5,983 nucleotides of DNA from Actinobacteria bacterium UBA4719 (GCA_002404345.1 DHJN01000197.1:3876-9858), one strand, 5' to 3'. Shown: positions 1 to 5,914, counted from the first letter of the stretch. Notes: generated by a model from the sequence alone, not told the origin. Translations and numbers: made by a program.

Positions 1-95
1 ACCTAGGGACCGTGCACGCCCACAGCCCCTAGGTTTGCCAAGGAAACTCGGGCACAATCCCTAGGTTTGGAATCTTTTGGCAAGGAAACCCATGG
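1..95. repeat. Diverged copies of the CCCTAGGTTTG repeat downstream of ppdK
   Basis: This non-coding stretch lies just past the ppdK stop codon. The 11-mer CCCTAGGTTTG occurs at 27-37 and again at 59-69, exactly 32 bases apart, the same period as the tandem array on the other side of ppdK. After the core, the copy at 27-58 still resembles the array unit (TCGG followed by GCA, then mostly G-to-A changes), so it looks like an old copy. The copy at 59-95 shares only the core and a nearby GGCAAGGAAAC (79-89), which matches GCCAAGGAAAC at 37-47. Bases 2-22 (CCTAGGGACCGTGC, then ACGCCCAC) match the reverse complement of the array unit with a 2-base gap, which suggests one copy in opposite orientation at the window edge. 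No convincing hairpin plus U-tract terminator for ppdK is visible; the pairing of GGTTT with AAACC is short. Confidence 0.7.
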
Positions 96-2792
96 TCAGC
101 GGGAGTCGCTGCCGCCGGCCCCGTTAGCGCGACCGGCCTCGAGCCGAGCCACCGGCACCCGAAATGGCGAGCACGACACATAGTCGAGGCCCACCTCGTG
201 GAAAAAGTGCACCGAGTCGGGGTCGCCACCGTGCTCACCGCACACGCCGACCTTGAGCGCGGGCCGGGCCTTGCGGCCCTCGTCGACGGCGATCTTCACC
301 AGGCGCCCGACGCCTTCGCGGTCCAGGGACTCGAACGGTGAGACGCCGAAGATGCCCTTCTCCAGATAGAGAGAGAAGAACGCCGCCTCCACGTCGTCGC
401 GTGAGAAGCCCCATGTCATCTGGGTCAGGTCGTTGGTGCCGAAGGAGAAGAACTCGGCCGCCTCGGCGATCGCACCCGCGGTGAGTGCCGCCCGCGGCAG
501 TTCGATCATGGTCCCCACCAGGTGGTCGAGGTGAACGCCCGCGGCCGTGCGGACCTCGTGGGCCACGGCCTTGATCTCCTCCGCGATGCTCTCCAGCTCC
601 TGGACCGCGCCGACCAGCGGAACCATGATCTCGGCACGCGGCACGCCGCCGGCCTTGACCCGTGATGCCGCCGCTTCGAGCACCGCGCGCGCCTGCATGG
701 CAAAAAGCCCGGGAATGACCAGGCCAAGACGCACTCCGCGAAGTCCCAGCATCGGGTTCTGCTCATGCAGCTTGAGCACGGCATGGAGCAGTCGCACGTC
801 CCGCTCATCTGGCTTGCCGCGAGCCTCTGCCACGGCCACCCGCACCGACAGCTCCGTGAAGTCAGGGAGGAACTCGTGCAGCGGCGGGTCGAGCAGGCGG
901 ATGGTCACCGGCAGTCCGTCCATGGCCTCGAAGATGCCGGCGAAGTCGTCGCGCTGAAGCGGCAGCAGCTCGGCCAGTACCTGGTCACGCTCCTCGTCCG
1001 TGTCGGCCAGGATCAGCGCCTCGACCAGCGGGCGTCGGGCGCCGAGAAACATGTGCTCGGTCCGACACAGGCCGATGCCCTGGGCTCCGAAGCGACGGGC
1101 GCGGGCCGCATCCTGCGGGGTGTCCGCATTGGCGCGGACGGCCATCCGACTCGTGTCGTCGGCAATGCGCATGACTCGGTGTACGGCCTTGACGAGCTCG
1201 TCCGCGTCCGCCGAGTCGGGGTCGATGTCGCCGTCGAAGTAGCGGACCACCGGCGACGCGACGACTGGCACCTCCCCGAGGAACACCTCGCCGGACGTTC
1301 CGTCGATGGAGATGACGGTGCCCTCATCGAAGACCCGGCCGTCCTTGGTCGTGAAGTGCTGGCTCTTGGTGTCGACGGACAGCGCGTCAGCGCCACACAC
1401 ACAGGTCTTGCCCATGCCGCGGGCGACGACGGCGGCGTGTGAGGTCTTGCCGCCGCGGCTGGTCAGGATGCCTTCCGCCGCGATCATGCCGTAGAGGTCG
1501 TCCGGATTGGTCTCGCGCCGGACAAGGATGACCTTCTCACCCGAGCGCGACCACTCCACCGCGGTGTCGGAGTCGAAGACGACCTTGCCGACGGCAGCCC
1601 CCGGCGAGGCATTCATGCCCCGGGCCAGGAGTTCCCGAGTGGCGTTGTCCTCGAAGTGGGGGAACATCAGCTGCGCCAGCTGGGCGCCGCTGACGCGCTG
1701 CAGGGCTTCGGCCTCGTTGATGAGGCCTTCGTCAATGAGCTGGGTCGCGATGCGGAACGCCGCCCCCGCCGTCCGCTTGCCCACCCGAGTCTGCAGCATC
1801 CACAGCTTGCCGCGCTCGATCGTGAACTCGATGTCGCACAGGTCGCGGTAGTGCTCCTCAAGCTGGCCCATGATCGACATGAGCTCGTCATACGACTTCT
1901 TGTCCAGGCCCTCAAGGTCGGCCAGGGACAACGTGTTGCGGATGCCGGCTACGACATCCTCCCCCTGGGCGTTCTGCAGGTAGTCGCCGTAGACGCCCTT
2001 GGCCCCGGACGCCGGGTCGCGCGTAAATGCCACCCCCGTGCCCGAGTCCGAGGACACGTTGCCGAACACCATCGAACAGATGTTGACCGCAGTGCCAAGG
2101 TCCGCGGGGATGCGCTCCTGGCGACGGTAGACGATCGCGCGATCGGCATTCCATGAGTCGAAGACGGCCCGGACAGCAAGGTCCATCTGCTCGCGCGGCT
2201 CCTGCGGGAACTCCCTGCCCGCGTGCTTGCGAACGATCGCCTTGTACGTCTCGACCAGCGCCCGAAGGTCATCGGCGTCCAGGTCAAGGTCACTCGCTGA
2301 GGCTCCCTTGTCTCGCTTGAGACGATCGAGGGCGTCCTCAAACAGCTCGCCCTCGACGTCGAGAACCGTCTTGCCGAACATCTGGATCAGCCGGCGGTAG
2401 GAGTCGAAGGCGAACCGGTCGTTGCCGGCCTGCTTGGCGAGCCCCAGGACCGATACGTCGTTCAGTCCGATGTTCAGAACGGTGTCCATCATCCCGGGCA
2501 TCGAGAACTTCGCACCGGAGCGCACCGAAACTAGCAGCGGGTCGTCGACCTGACCCAGCGTCTTGCCCATGGCTGCCTCGAGCGCCGCAAGGTGCACGCT
2601 GACCTCGGCCTCCAGCTCTGCAGGCTGGGTGCCGTTCGCAAGGTAGGCCCGGCACGCCTCGGTCGTGATGACGAAACCCGGAGGCACTGGCAGCCCCAAT
2701 CGCGTCATCTCGGCGAGGTTCGCCCCCTTGCCTCCGAGCAGGTCCTTGAGGTCCTTGTGGCCTTCGGCGAAGTCGTACACGAGCTTGGGCAC
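96..2792 (-). CDS. ppdK: Pyruvate, phosphate dikinase (PPDK)
   Basis: This cytosolic enzyme interconverts pyruvate + ATP + phosphate and phosphoenolpyruvate + AMP + pyrophosphate. It can serve gluconeogenesis or PPi-linked glycolysis. The 898-residue protein is full length for the family (about 870-900). All domains are visible in order. The N-terminal ATP-grasp part has GGKGANLAEMT near residue 20, SVRSGAKFSMPGMMDT near 90 and GTGVAFTRDP at 251-260. The central phosphohistidine domain has TSRGGKTSHAAVV with the catalytic His at 452 and the Thr that is regulatory in plant PPDK at 450. The C-terminal PEP/pyruvate TIM barrel has GLCRTEHMF at 574, LDPPLHEFLP at 634, GTND at 785 and CGEHGG with the catalytic Cys at 851, then SCSPFRVP. 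The GTG start is chosen because the family begins near PKLVYDF and GGAGG lies 8 bases upstream. An in-frame TTG at 2888 would add 32 unlike residues. No frameshift or lost catalytic residue is seen. No PPDK regulatory kinase gene (DUF299 type) is nearby. Confidence 0.97.
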   Translation of the reverse strand: MPKLVYDFAEGHKDLKDLLGGKGANLAEMTRLGLPVPPGFVITTEACRAYLANGTQPAELEAEVSVHLAALEAAMGKTLGQVDDPLLVSVRSGAKFSMPGMMDTVLNIGLNDVSVLGLAKQAGNDRFAFDSYRRLIQMFGKTVLDVEGELFEDALDRLKRDKGASASDLDLDADDLRALVETYKAIVRKHAGREFPQEPREQMDLAVRAVFDSWNADRAIVYRRQERIPADLGTAVNICSMVFGNVSSDSGTGVAFTRDPASGAKGVYGDYLQNAQGEDVVAGIRNTLSLADLEGLDKKSYDELMSIMGQLEEHYRDLCDIEFTIERGKLWMLQTRVGKRTAGAAFRIATQLIDEGLINEAEALQRVSGAQLAQLMFPHFEDNATRELLARGMNASPGAAVGKVVFDSDTAVEWSRSGEKVILVRRETNPDDLYGMIAAEGILTSRGGKTSHAAVVARGMGKTCVCGADALSVDTKSQHFTTKDGRVFDEGTVISIDGTSGEVFLGEVPVVASPVVRYFDGDIDPDSADADELVKAVHRVMRIADDTSRMAVRANADTPQDAARARRFGAQGIGLCRTEHMFLGARRPLVEALILADTDEERDQVLAELLPLQRDDFAGIFEAMDGLPVTIRLLDPPLHEFLPDFTELSVRVAVAEARGKPDERDVRLLHAVLKLHEQNPMLGLRGVRLGLVIPGLFAMQARAVLEAAASRVKAGGVPRAEIMVPLVGAVQELESIAEEIKAVAHEVRTAAGVHLDHLVGTMIELPRAALTAGAIAEAAEFFSFGTNDLTQMTWGFSRDDVEAAFFSLYLEKGIFGVSPFESLDREGVGRLVKIAVDEGRKARPALKVGVCGEHGGDPDSVHFFHEVGLDYVSCSPFRVPVARLEAGRANGAGGSDSR

Positions 2793-2800
2793 AGCAGAAA

Positions 2801-2805
2801 CCTCC
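2801..2805 (-). promoter_or_regulatory. Shine-Dalgarno of ppdK (decides the GTG start)
   Basis: On the minus strand the sequence reads GGAGG, then 8 bases, then GTG CCC AAG CTC GTG (V-P-K-L-V). This is a perfect anti-16S core at good spacing. It fixes the ppdK start at 2792 rather than at the upstream in-frame TTG (2888). Confidence 0.85.
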
Positions 2806-2832
2806 GGAACGATGATGCGGGCGGGTGCTCGC

Positions 2833-2855
2833 AGGCTACCCGCAAGGGGTATGCC
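2833..2855 (-). promoter_or_regulatory. Dyad/hairpin in the ppdK leader, overlapping a possible -10 box
   Basis: TACCC at 2837-2841 and GGGTA at 2847-2851 are perfect inverted arms around a 5-base loop. The stem extends by GGC (2834-2836) with GCC (2853-2855) across a one-base bulge, giving 8 pairs about 40-60 bases before the ppdK start. On the minus strand TAGCCT (2833-2838) fits an actinobacterial TAnnnT -10 box and would give a leader of about 35 bases. No good -35 hexamer is present at 16-18 bases. The dyad could be an operator over the promoter or an RNA hairpin in read-through transcripts from the aminopeptidase gene. There is no U-run after it, so a factor-independent terminator is unlikely. 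The dyad is seen directly; its role is inferred. Confidence 0.35.
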
Positions 2856-2891
2856 AGACACCTCATGTTCCCCAGATGGCCGGTGCAAGCG

Positions 2892-3033
2892 CCCTAGGTT
2901 TGCGGGGTGGGTGCCGGCATGGTCCCTAAGTTTGCGGGGTGGGTGTCGGCATGGTCCCTAAGTTTGCGGGGTGGGTGTCGGCATGGTCCCTAAGTTTGCG
3001 GGGTGGGTGGCGGCAAAACACCTAGGTTTGCGG
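2892..3033. repeat. 32-bp tandem repeat array between apeB and ppdK
   Basis: Units begin at 2892, 2924, 2956, 2988 and 3020, exactly 32 bases apart. Each unit starts CCCTA(A/G)GTTTGCGGGG and continues TGGGTG(T/C)CGGCATGGT. Units 2 and 3 are identical over all 32 bases. Unit 1 differs from them at two positions (G at its sixth base, C at its 23rd). Unit 4 diverges in its last third (ending GCGGCAAAAC). The fifth is partial and matches for CCTAGGTTTGCGG (3021-3033) before merging into coding sequence. The two outermost units carry palindromic CCTAGG, while the three inner ones carry CCTAAG. There is no unique sequence between units, so this is a minisatellite-like array and not CRISPR. It lies immediately 3' of the aminopeptidase gene and about 100 bases upstream of the ppdK start. 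Its function is unknown. Confidence 0.95.
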
Positions 3034-4362
3034 AGCGAGGAAAGCGGCGAGGGCGCCGGCATACATCGCGGGGTCCTTGGCACCACCGAGCTCGCGGGCC
3101 GAGTGCATCGACAACATCGGCGCACCGAAGTCCACCGTGGTGGCGCCAACCAGCGCCGCCGTCATCGGACCGACGGTCGAGCCGCAGGGCATGTCGCCGC
3201 GGGCTACGAAGTGCTGCACCGGGACACCCGCCTGGTCGCAGGCCGTGATGAACGAGGCCGCGCCGACGGAGTCGGTCGCGTAACGCAGCTTGACGTTGGT
3301 CTTGAGCACCGGGCCACCGTTGATCGCGATCTGGTGCTGCGGCTCGTGCTTCTCGGGATAGTTCGGGTGGGTGGCGTGCGCCATGTCCCCGGACGCGACG
3401 ACGGTCCCGGCAAGTGCCCGGTGGAAGTCCTCCCGACCGCCTCCGGCCGAGGTCACGATGCGTTCGAGAACCGAAGGAAGCAACGTCGACATGGCGCCGC
3501 GCTCGGACTGACTGCCGACCTCCTCGTGGTCGAACAAGACCAGCACAGGTATGGCGGGTCCCACCGGCGAACCCGAAGCGGACGCCGCCGGTCGGCCACT
3601 ACTGGTCACCACGTCCGCTGCCTCGACCAGCGCCCGCACCCCGGCGTAGCTCGTCGCCAAATTGTCCAGACGTGGCGCGGCGATCAGGTCGAGGTCACGG
3701 CCGATCCGGCGCGACGGCTGCAGGTCGTGAGTCATCACGTCCCAGGACAGGACGTCGGCAGGGTCCACGCCCACTGCCGCTCCGAGGTAGCCGCGAAAGT
3801 CCCCGGGCTCGGTGCTGACCCCCCACAGTGGTGTCAGGTGCTGCTGTGGGTTGAGCACCAGACCCTCGTTCACGCCGCGATCAAGGTGGACCGCGAGCTG
3901 GGCCACCCGAAGTACGGGCTCGTCGATCTTGACCAGCCGGATCTGGACCCCTTTGCTGCTGCGAACCGCCACCCGACCCGACAGGCCGAGGTCGCGGTCG
4001 AGCCAGGAGTTGAACAGCGGCCAGCCGTAGAACTCGACGCCCAGCAGCTGCCAGCCCGCACGCGTCAGGTCGGGCTGGGGCTTGATACGCAGGTTCGGGC
4101 TGTCCGTGTGGGCGCCGATGACGCGGAACGGCGTGGCCGGACCGGCCGCCGCCTCAGTGCTCCAGGCGATCAGCGAACCGCCTCGGATCAGGTAGTGGCG
4201 GCCGCGCTCGGTCGGGAACGCGTCGGTCTCCGCGAGGAGGCTGAAGCCGGCGGCCTCGAGCCGCTGTCCCGCCTCGGCGCAGGCGTGGAAGGGCGAGGGA
4301 GAGGCGTCGACGTAGGCACACAGACCGGTCGCCTCGGTGTCGGTGTCGAACGAGTGAGCCAT
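3022..4362 (-). CDS. apeB: M18 family (aspartyl-type) aminopeptidase
   Basis: This cytosolic zinc metalloaminopeptidase removes N-terminal residues, often acidic ones in this family, and takes part in peptide turnover. The 446-residue protein is close to the usual bacterial length of about 430. The M18 signature residues, numbered from the ATG at 4362, are all present: GAHTDSP with zinc His85 and Asp87, RLDN with bridging Asp233, FDHEEVGS with Glu280 (likely general base) and Glu281 (zinc), DMAHATHPNYPEKHEP with Asp326, and SMHSARE with His420. DASPSPFHA near the N terminus and PCGSTVGP in the C-terminal half are also typical. A Ser/Ala/Gly/Pro-rich loop at about 254-271 looks like a small insertion. 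The ATG at 4362 is preferred to an in-frame GTG at 4395 because a -10-like TAGAGT ends 7 bases before it, implying leaderless expression. No Shine-Dalgarno is present for either start. The stop codon lies inside the CCTAGG of the neighbouring repeat array. Confidence 0.93.
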   Translation of the reverse strand: MAHSFDTDTEATGLCAYVDASPSPFHACAEAGQRLEAAGFSLLAETDAFPTERGRHYLIRGGSLIAWSTEAAAGPATPFRVIGAHTDSPNLRIKPQPDLTRAGWQLLGVEFYGWPLFNSWLDRDLGLSGRVAVRSSKGVQIRLVKIDEPVLRVAQLAVHLDRGVNEGLVLNPQQHLTPLWGVSTEPGDFRGYLGAAVGVDPADVLSWDVMTHDLQPSRRIGRDLDLIAAPRLDNLATSYAGVRALVEAADVVTSSGRPAASASGSPVGPAIPVLVLFDHEEVGSQSERGAMSTLLPSVLERIVTSAGGGREDFHRALAGTVVASGDMAHATHPNYPEKHEPQHQIAINGGPVLKTNVKLRYATDSVGAASFITACDQAGVPVQHFVARGDMPCGSTVGPMTAALVGATTVDFGAPMLSMHSARELGGAKDPAMYAGALAAFLAPQT

Positions 4363-4369
4363 GAGCGCG

Positions 4370-4399
4370 ACTCTATGAGACGCAACCGCCGACACTCAA
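4370..4399 (-). promoter_or_regulatory. Probable leaderless promoter of apeB
   Basis: Reading the minus strand, TTGAGT (4394-4399) is followed by an 18-base spacer, TAGAGT (4370-4375), 7 bases, and the ATG at 4362-4360. TAGAGT fits the TAnnnT -10 form, and TTGAGT shares TTGA with the -35 consensus. The 7-base distance would place the transcription start at the A of ATG, as in actinobacterial leaderless genes. The absence of any Shine-Dalgarno supports this. The -35 hexamer lies inside the 14-bp tandem repeat. The promoter is inferred from sequence only. Confidence 0.5.
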
Positions 4400-4416
4400 C
4401 CACCGACACTCAACCG
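4383..4416. repeat. 14-bp tandem direct repeat in the divergent promoter region
   Basis: The unit CAACCRCCGACACT occurs at 4383-4396 and 4397-4410, differing at one base, and is followed by a partial third copy CAACCG (4411-4416). The block fills the centre of the 79-base gap between the divergently transcribed aminopeptidase and DUF1304 genes and overlaps the likely -35 regions of both. Direct repeats at 14 bp do not match one helical turn exactly. They may bind a regulator arranged in tandem, or simply be a slippage product. Confidence 0.85.
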
Positions 4417-4433
4417 CTGCATCCACGTAGGCT
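4403..4433 (+). promoter_or_regulatory. Probable leaderless promoter of the DUF1304 gene
   Basis: TAGGCT (4428-4433) fits the TAnnnT -10 form and ends 8 bases before the ATG at 4442. The intervening CCCGGCCC contains no Shine-Dalgarno. Upstream, CCGACA (4403-4408) shares GACA with the -35 consensus, but the spacing would be 19 bases, so the -35 is weak. The hexamer falls within the 14-bp repeat shared with the opposite promoter. Confidence 0.4.
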
Positions 4434-4441
4434 CCCGGCCC

Positions 4442-4804
4442 ATGACTTTCCTCGCGCAGATCCTTGTCGGCATCGTGGCCGCCCTGCACCTCGGCTTCCT
4501 CGTCCTGGAGATGTTCTGGTGGAACACCCCACGCGGACGCGCCATGTTCGCAACCACGCCGGAGTTCGCCGCCGAGAGCGCCACCCTGGCTGCCAACCAG
4601 GGCCTCTACAACGGCTTCCTTTCGGCCGGGCTGGTCTGGAGCCTGATCGCGTCCGACCCGGTGGGCTTCCAGGCCAAGGTCTTCTTCCTAGTCTGCGTGA
4701 TCATCGCCGGCTTGTATGGCGCCAAGACGGTCAGCTCCCGAATCCTGTTCATCCAGGCGGTTCCTGCAGCGTTGGCACTGGCTGCGGTGTTGTTGAGCCG
4801 CTGA
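4442..4804 (+). CDS. DUF1304 family small integral membrane protein
   Basis: This 120-residue protein appears to have four membrane segments: about residues 3-25 (FLAQILVGIVAALHLGFLV), 55-71, 74-93 and 100-118. The family is recognised from the conserved N-terminal pattern with His16 and Glu23 inside the first helix, then EMFWWNTPRGRAMF, followed by the loop motif TPEFA and ANQGLYNGFL (51-60) leading into helix two. The molecular function of DUF1304 proteins is not established. The polar His and Glu in the first helix hint at a binding or transport role, but that is inference. The length is normal and the start is well supported by the family. The ATG is 8 bases after a -10-like box with no ribosome binding site, so it is probably leaderless. 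The gene is divergent from the aminopeptidase, and 101 bases separate it from the desaturase on the same strand. An operator-like site in that gap suggests the desaturase has its own promoter. Confidence 0.85.
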   Translation: MTFLAQILVGIVAALHLGFLVLEMFWWNTPRGRAMFATTPEFAAESATLAANQGLYNGFLSAGLVWSLIASDPVGFQAKVFFLVCVIIAGLYGAKTVSSRILFIQAVPAALALAAVLLSR

Positions 4805-4845
4805 GCACGAGGCGGCCGTTCGTCGCCGACGGGGGCTCGCGCATC

Positions 4846-4878
4846 AACCTACGTTGCCGTAACCTACGGAAGCGTAAG
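4846..4878. promoter_or_regulatory. Clustered palindromic operator-like site upstream of the desaturase
   Basis: Four half-sites alternate at near-regular spacing: TACG 4850-4853, CGTA 4858-4861, TACG 4865-4868, CGTA 4873-4876. They form two TACG-N4-CGTA palindromes offset by 15 bases, each within the frame AACCTACG...CGTAA. A third perfect dyad (CCGTA, ACC, TACGG; 4857-4869) lies between them. The pattern suits a TetR-type repressor binding as two dimers, a class known to control actinobacterial lipid and desaturase genes (MadR with mycobacterial desA1/desA2 is an example). I cannot say that this is that regulator's motif. TAnnnT boxes (TACGTT 4850, TAACCT 4860) overlap the palindromes, consistent with repression, but no good -35 is visible. 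Confidence 0.6.
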
Positions 4879-4892
4879 TAGTTGCCGCGACC

Positions 4893-4899
4893 GAAGGAG
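4893..4899 (+). promoter_or_regulatory. Shine-Dalgarno of the desaturase gene (decides the ATG start)
   Basis: GAAGGAG lies 6 bases before the ATG at 4906. This favours that ATG over an upstream in-frame TTG at 4882, which would add eight unlike residues and has no ribosome binding site. Confidence 0.8.
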
Positions 4900-4905
4900 C
4901 CCAGC

Positions 4906-5841
4906 ATGCCGAAGACGTTGACCCAGACCCAACTGCTCCGCGAGCTCGACCAGGTCGTGGTCGGCGAGCTCGACCGGCACGAGAAGGTCGCCAAGGAGTG
5001 GTTCCCCCACGAGTACGTGCCGTGGAGCGAGGGGCGCAGCTTCGGCGGGCTGATGGGCGGCGAGGAGTGGAGCGAGAGCGACTCCGAGATCTCGGACGTC
5101 GCCCGCTCGGCGCTGATCGTCAACCTGCTGACCGAGGACAACCTCCCGAGCTACCACCACGAGATCGCCATGACCTTCGGCCGCGACGACGCGTGGGGCG
5201 AGTGGGTACATCGCTGGACGGCTGAGGAGGGTCGGCACGCTATCGCGATGCGCGACTACATGTTGGTCAAGCGGATGGTGGATCCCGTTGCACTGGAACG
5301 CTTTCGGATGAGGCACATGTCCGAGGGATACACGCTGGCACACTCCGGCGAGCTAATGGAGTCCCTGGCCTACGTCTCCTTCCAGGAGCTGGCCACGCGC
5401 GTGTCCCATCGCAATACCGGCAAGTTCACCAACGACCCGCAGTGCGAGGCCCTGCTCACCCGCATCGCCGCCGACGAGAACCTGCACATGATCTTCTACC
5501 GCAACCTGATGAACGCGGCCCTGCAGATCTCGCCCGACCAGGCCATGGTCGCGATCCTCAACGTCGTCAAGAACTTCGAGATGCCGGGCACCGGCATTCC
5601 CGGCTTCCAGCGCAAGGCCGTCGAGATGGCCGTCGAGGGCATCTACGACCTGCGCCAGCACAAGGACGAGGTTCTCGCCCCGGTGCTGCGCTTCTGGAAG
5701 GTCTTCGAGCTGGAAGGGCTGTCCGAGGAGGGCGAGGCCGCCCGCACGGAGCTGGCCGAGTTCATGGACGCGTTGGAGAAGCAGGCGCTGCGGTTCGAGG
5801 ACAAGCGCGACATGCTCAGGGCCCGTATGGCGCCCCGCTGA
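4906..5841 (+). CDS. Acyl-ACP desaturase (soluble di-iron, DesA type)
   Basis: This is a soluble ferritin-like di-iron enzyme that introduces a double bond into acyl chains carried on ACP, using O2 and reduced ferredoxin-type electrons. Plant stearoyl-ACP desaturase and mycobacterial DesA1/DesA2 are the reference members. The 311-residue protein is within the family range and appears complete. All six iron ligands of the castor enzyme have counterparts: Glu77 in LLTEDNLPSYHHE, Glu108 and His111 in WTAEEGRHA, Glu161 in FQELATRVSHRNTG, and Glu191 and His194 in ADENLHMIFY. The N-terminal part (WFPHEYVPWSEG, residues 32-42) and the helical C-terminal part (about 245-300) are also typical. There is no signal peptide or membrane segment. 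The start is fixed by GAAGGAG 6 bases upstream. The palindromic cluster at 4846-4878 suggests acyl-responsive repression. Substrate and double-bond position cannot be read from the sequence. If the host lacks mycolic acids, ordinary membrane fatty acids are the likely substrate. Confidence 0.94.
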   Translation: MPKTLTQTQLLRELDQVVVGELDRHEKVAKEWFPHEYVPWSEGRSFGGLMGGEEWSESDSEISDVARSALIVNLLTEDNLPSYHHEIAMTFGRDDAWGEWVHRWTAEEGRHAIAMRDYMLVKRMVDPVALERFRMRHMSEGYTLAHSGELMESLAYVSFQELATRVSHRNTGKFTNDPQCEALLTRIAADENLHMIFYRNLMNAALQISPDQAMVAILNVVKNFEMPGTGIPGFQRKAVEMAVEGIYDLRQHKDEVLAPVLRFWKVFELEGLSEEGEAARTELAEFMDALEKQALRFEDKRDMLRARMAPR

Positions 5842-5914
5842 GTCCGAGCCGCTGTCACCTCCCGTCTCTCACGGTTCTTCAGCTGAACGCAGCGGATCAC
5901 GCCGCAGACAGACG

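Noticed and set aside
765..1442. 225-codon open frame on the plus strand inside ppdK
   Set aside because: It is antisense to a conserved catalytic region of PPDK, has no ribosome binding site and no recognisable protein family.
2841..2856. Sigma-54-like promoter on the minus strand (TGGCATACCCCTTGCG, with GG-N10-GC spacing) upstream of ppdK
   Set aside because: The match is good, but actinobacteria generally lack sigma-54. The bases are explained by the TACCC/GGGTA hairpin at 2834-2855, and no enhancer-binding regulator is seen.
2793..2888. N-terminal extension of PPDK from an in-frame TTG at 2888
   Set aside because: The 32 extra residues are unlike PPDK, they would cover the Shine-Dalgarno and hairpin, and the GTG at 2792 has GGAGG at 8 bases.
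2892..3033. CRISPR array
   Set aside because: Units are directly abutting with no unique spacers, are G-rich and 32 bases long in total, and there are no cas genes nearby.
4363..4395. Upstream GTG start (4395) for the aminopeptidase
   Set aside because: It lies within the 14-bp repeat and would place the likely -10 box inside the coding sequence. The ATG at 4362 fits the leaderless pattern and the family N terminus.
4805..4840. Terminator of the DUF1304 gene (GGCG at 4811-4814 with CGCC at 4824-4827)
   Set aside because: The stem is only four pairs, has no T-tract, and is easily expected by chance in GC-rich DNA.
2971..4881. 636-codon open frame on the plus strand
   Set aside because: It runs antisense to the well-conserved aminopeptidase and through the DUF1304 gene, begins in the repeat array, is Arg/Gly-rich with no recognisable domain, and is typical of high-GC shadow frames.
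5849..5895. Terminator after the desaturase (CCGCTG 5849-5854 with CAGCGG 5890-5895, and palindrome TTCAGCTGAA 5878-5887)
   Set aside because: The 6-bp stem would enclose a 35-base loop and there is no T-run. The short palindrome is not GC-rich, so the evidence is too weak to call a terminator.
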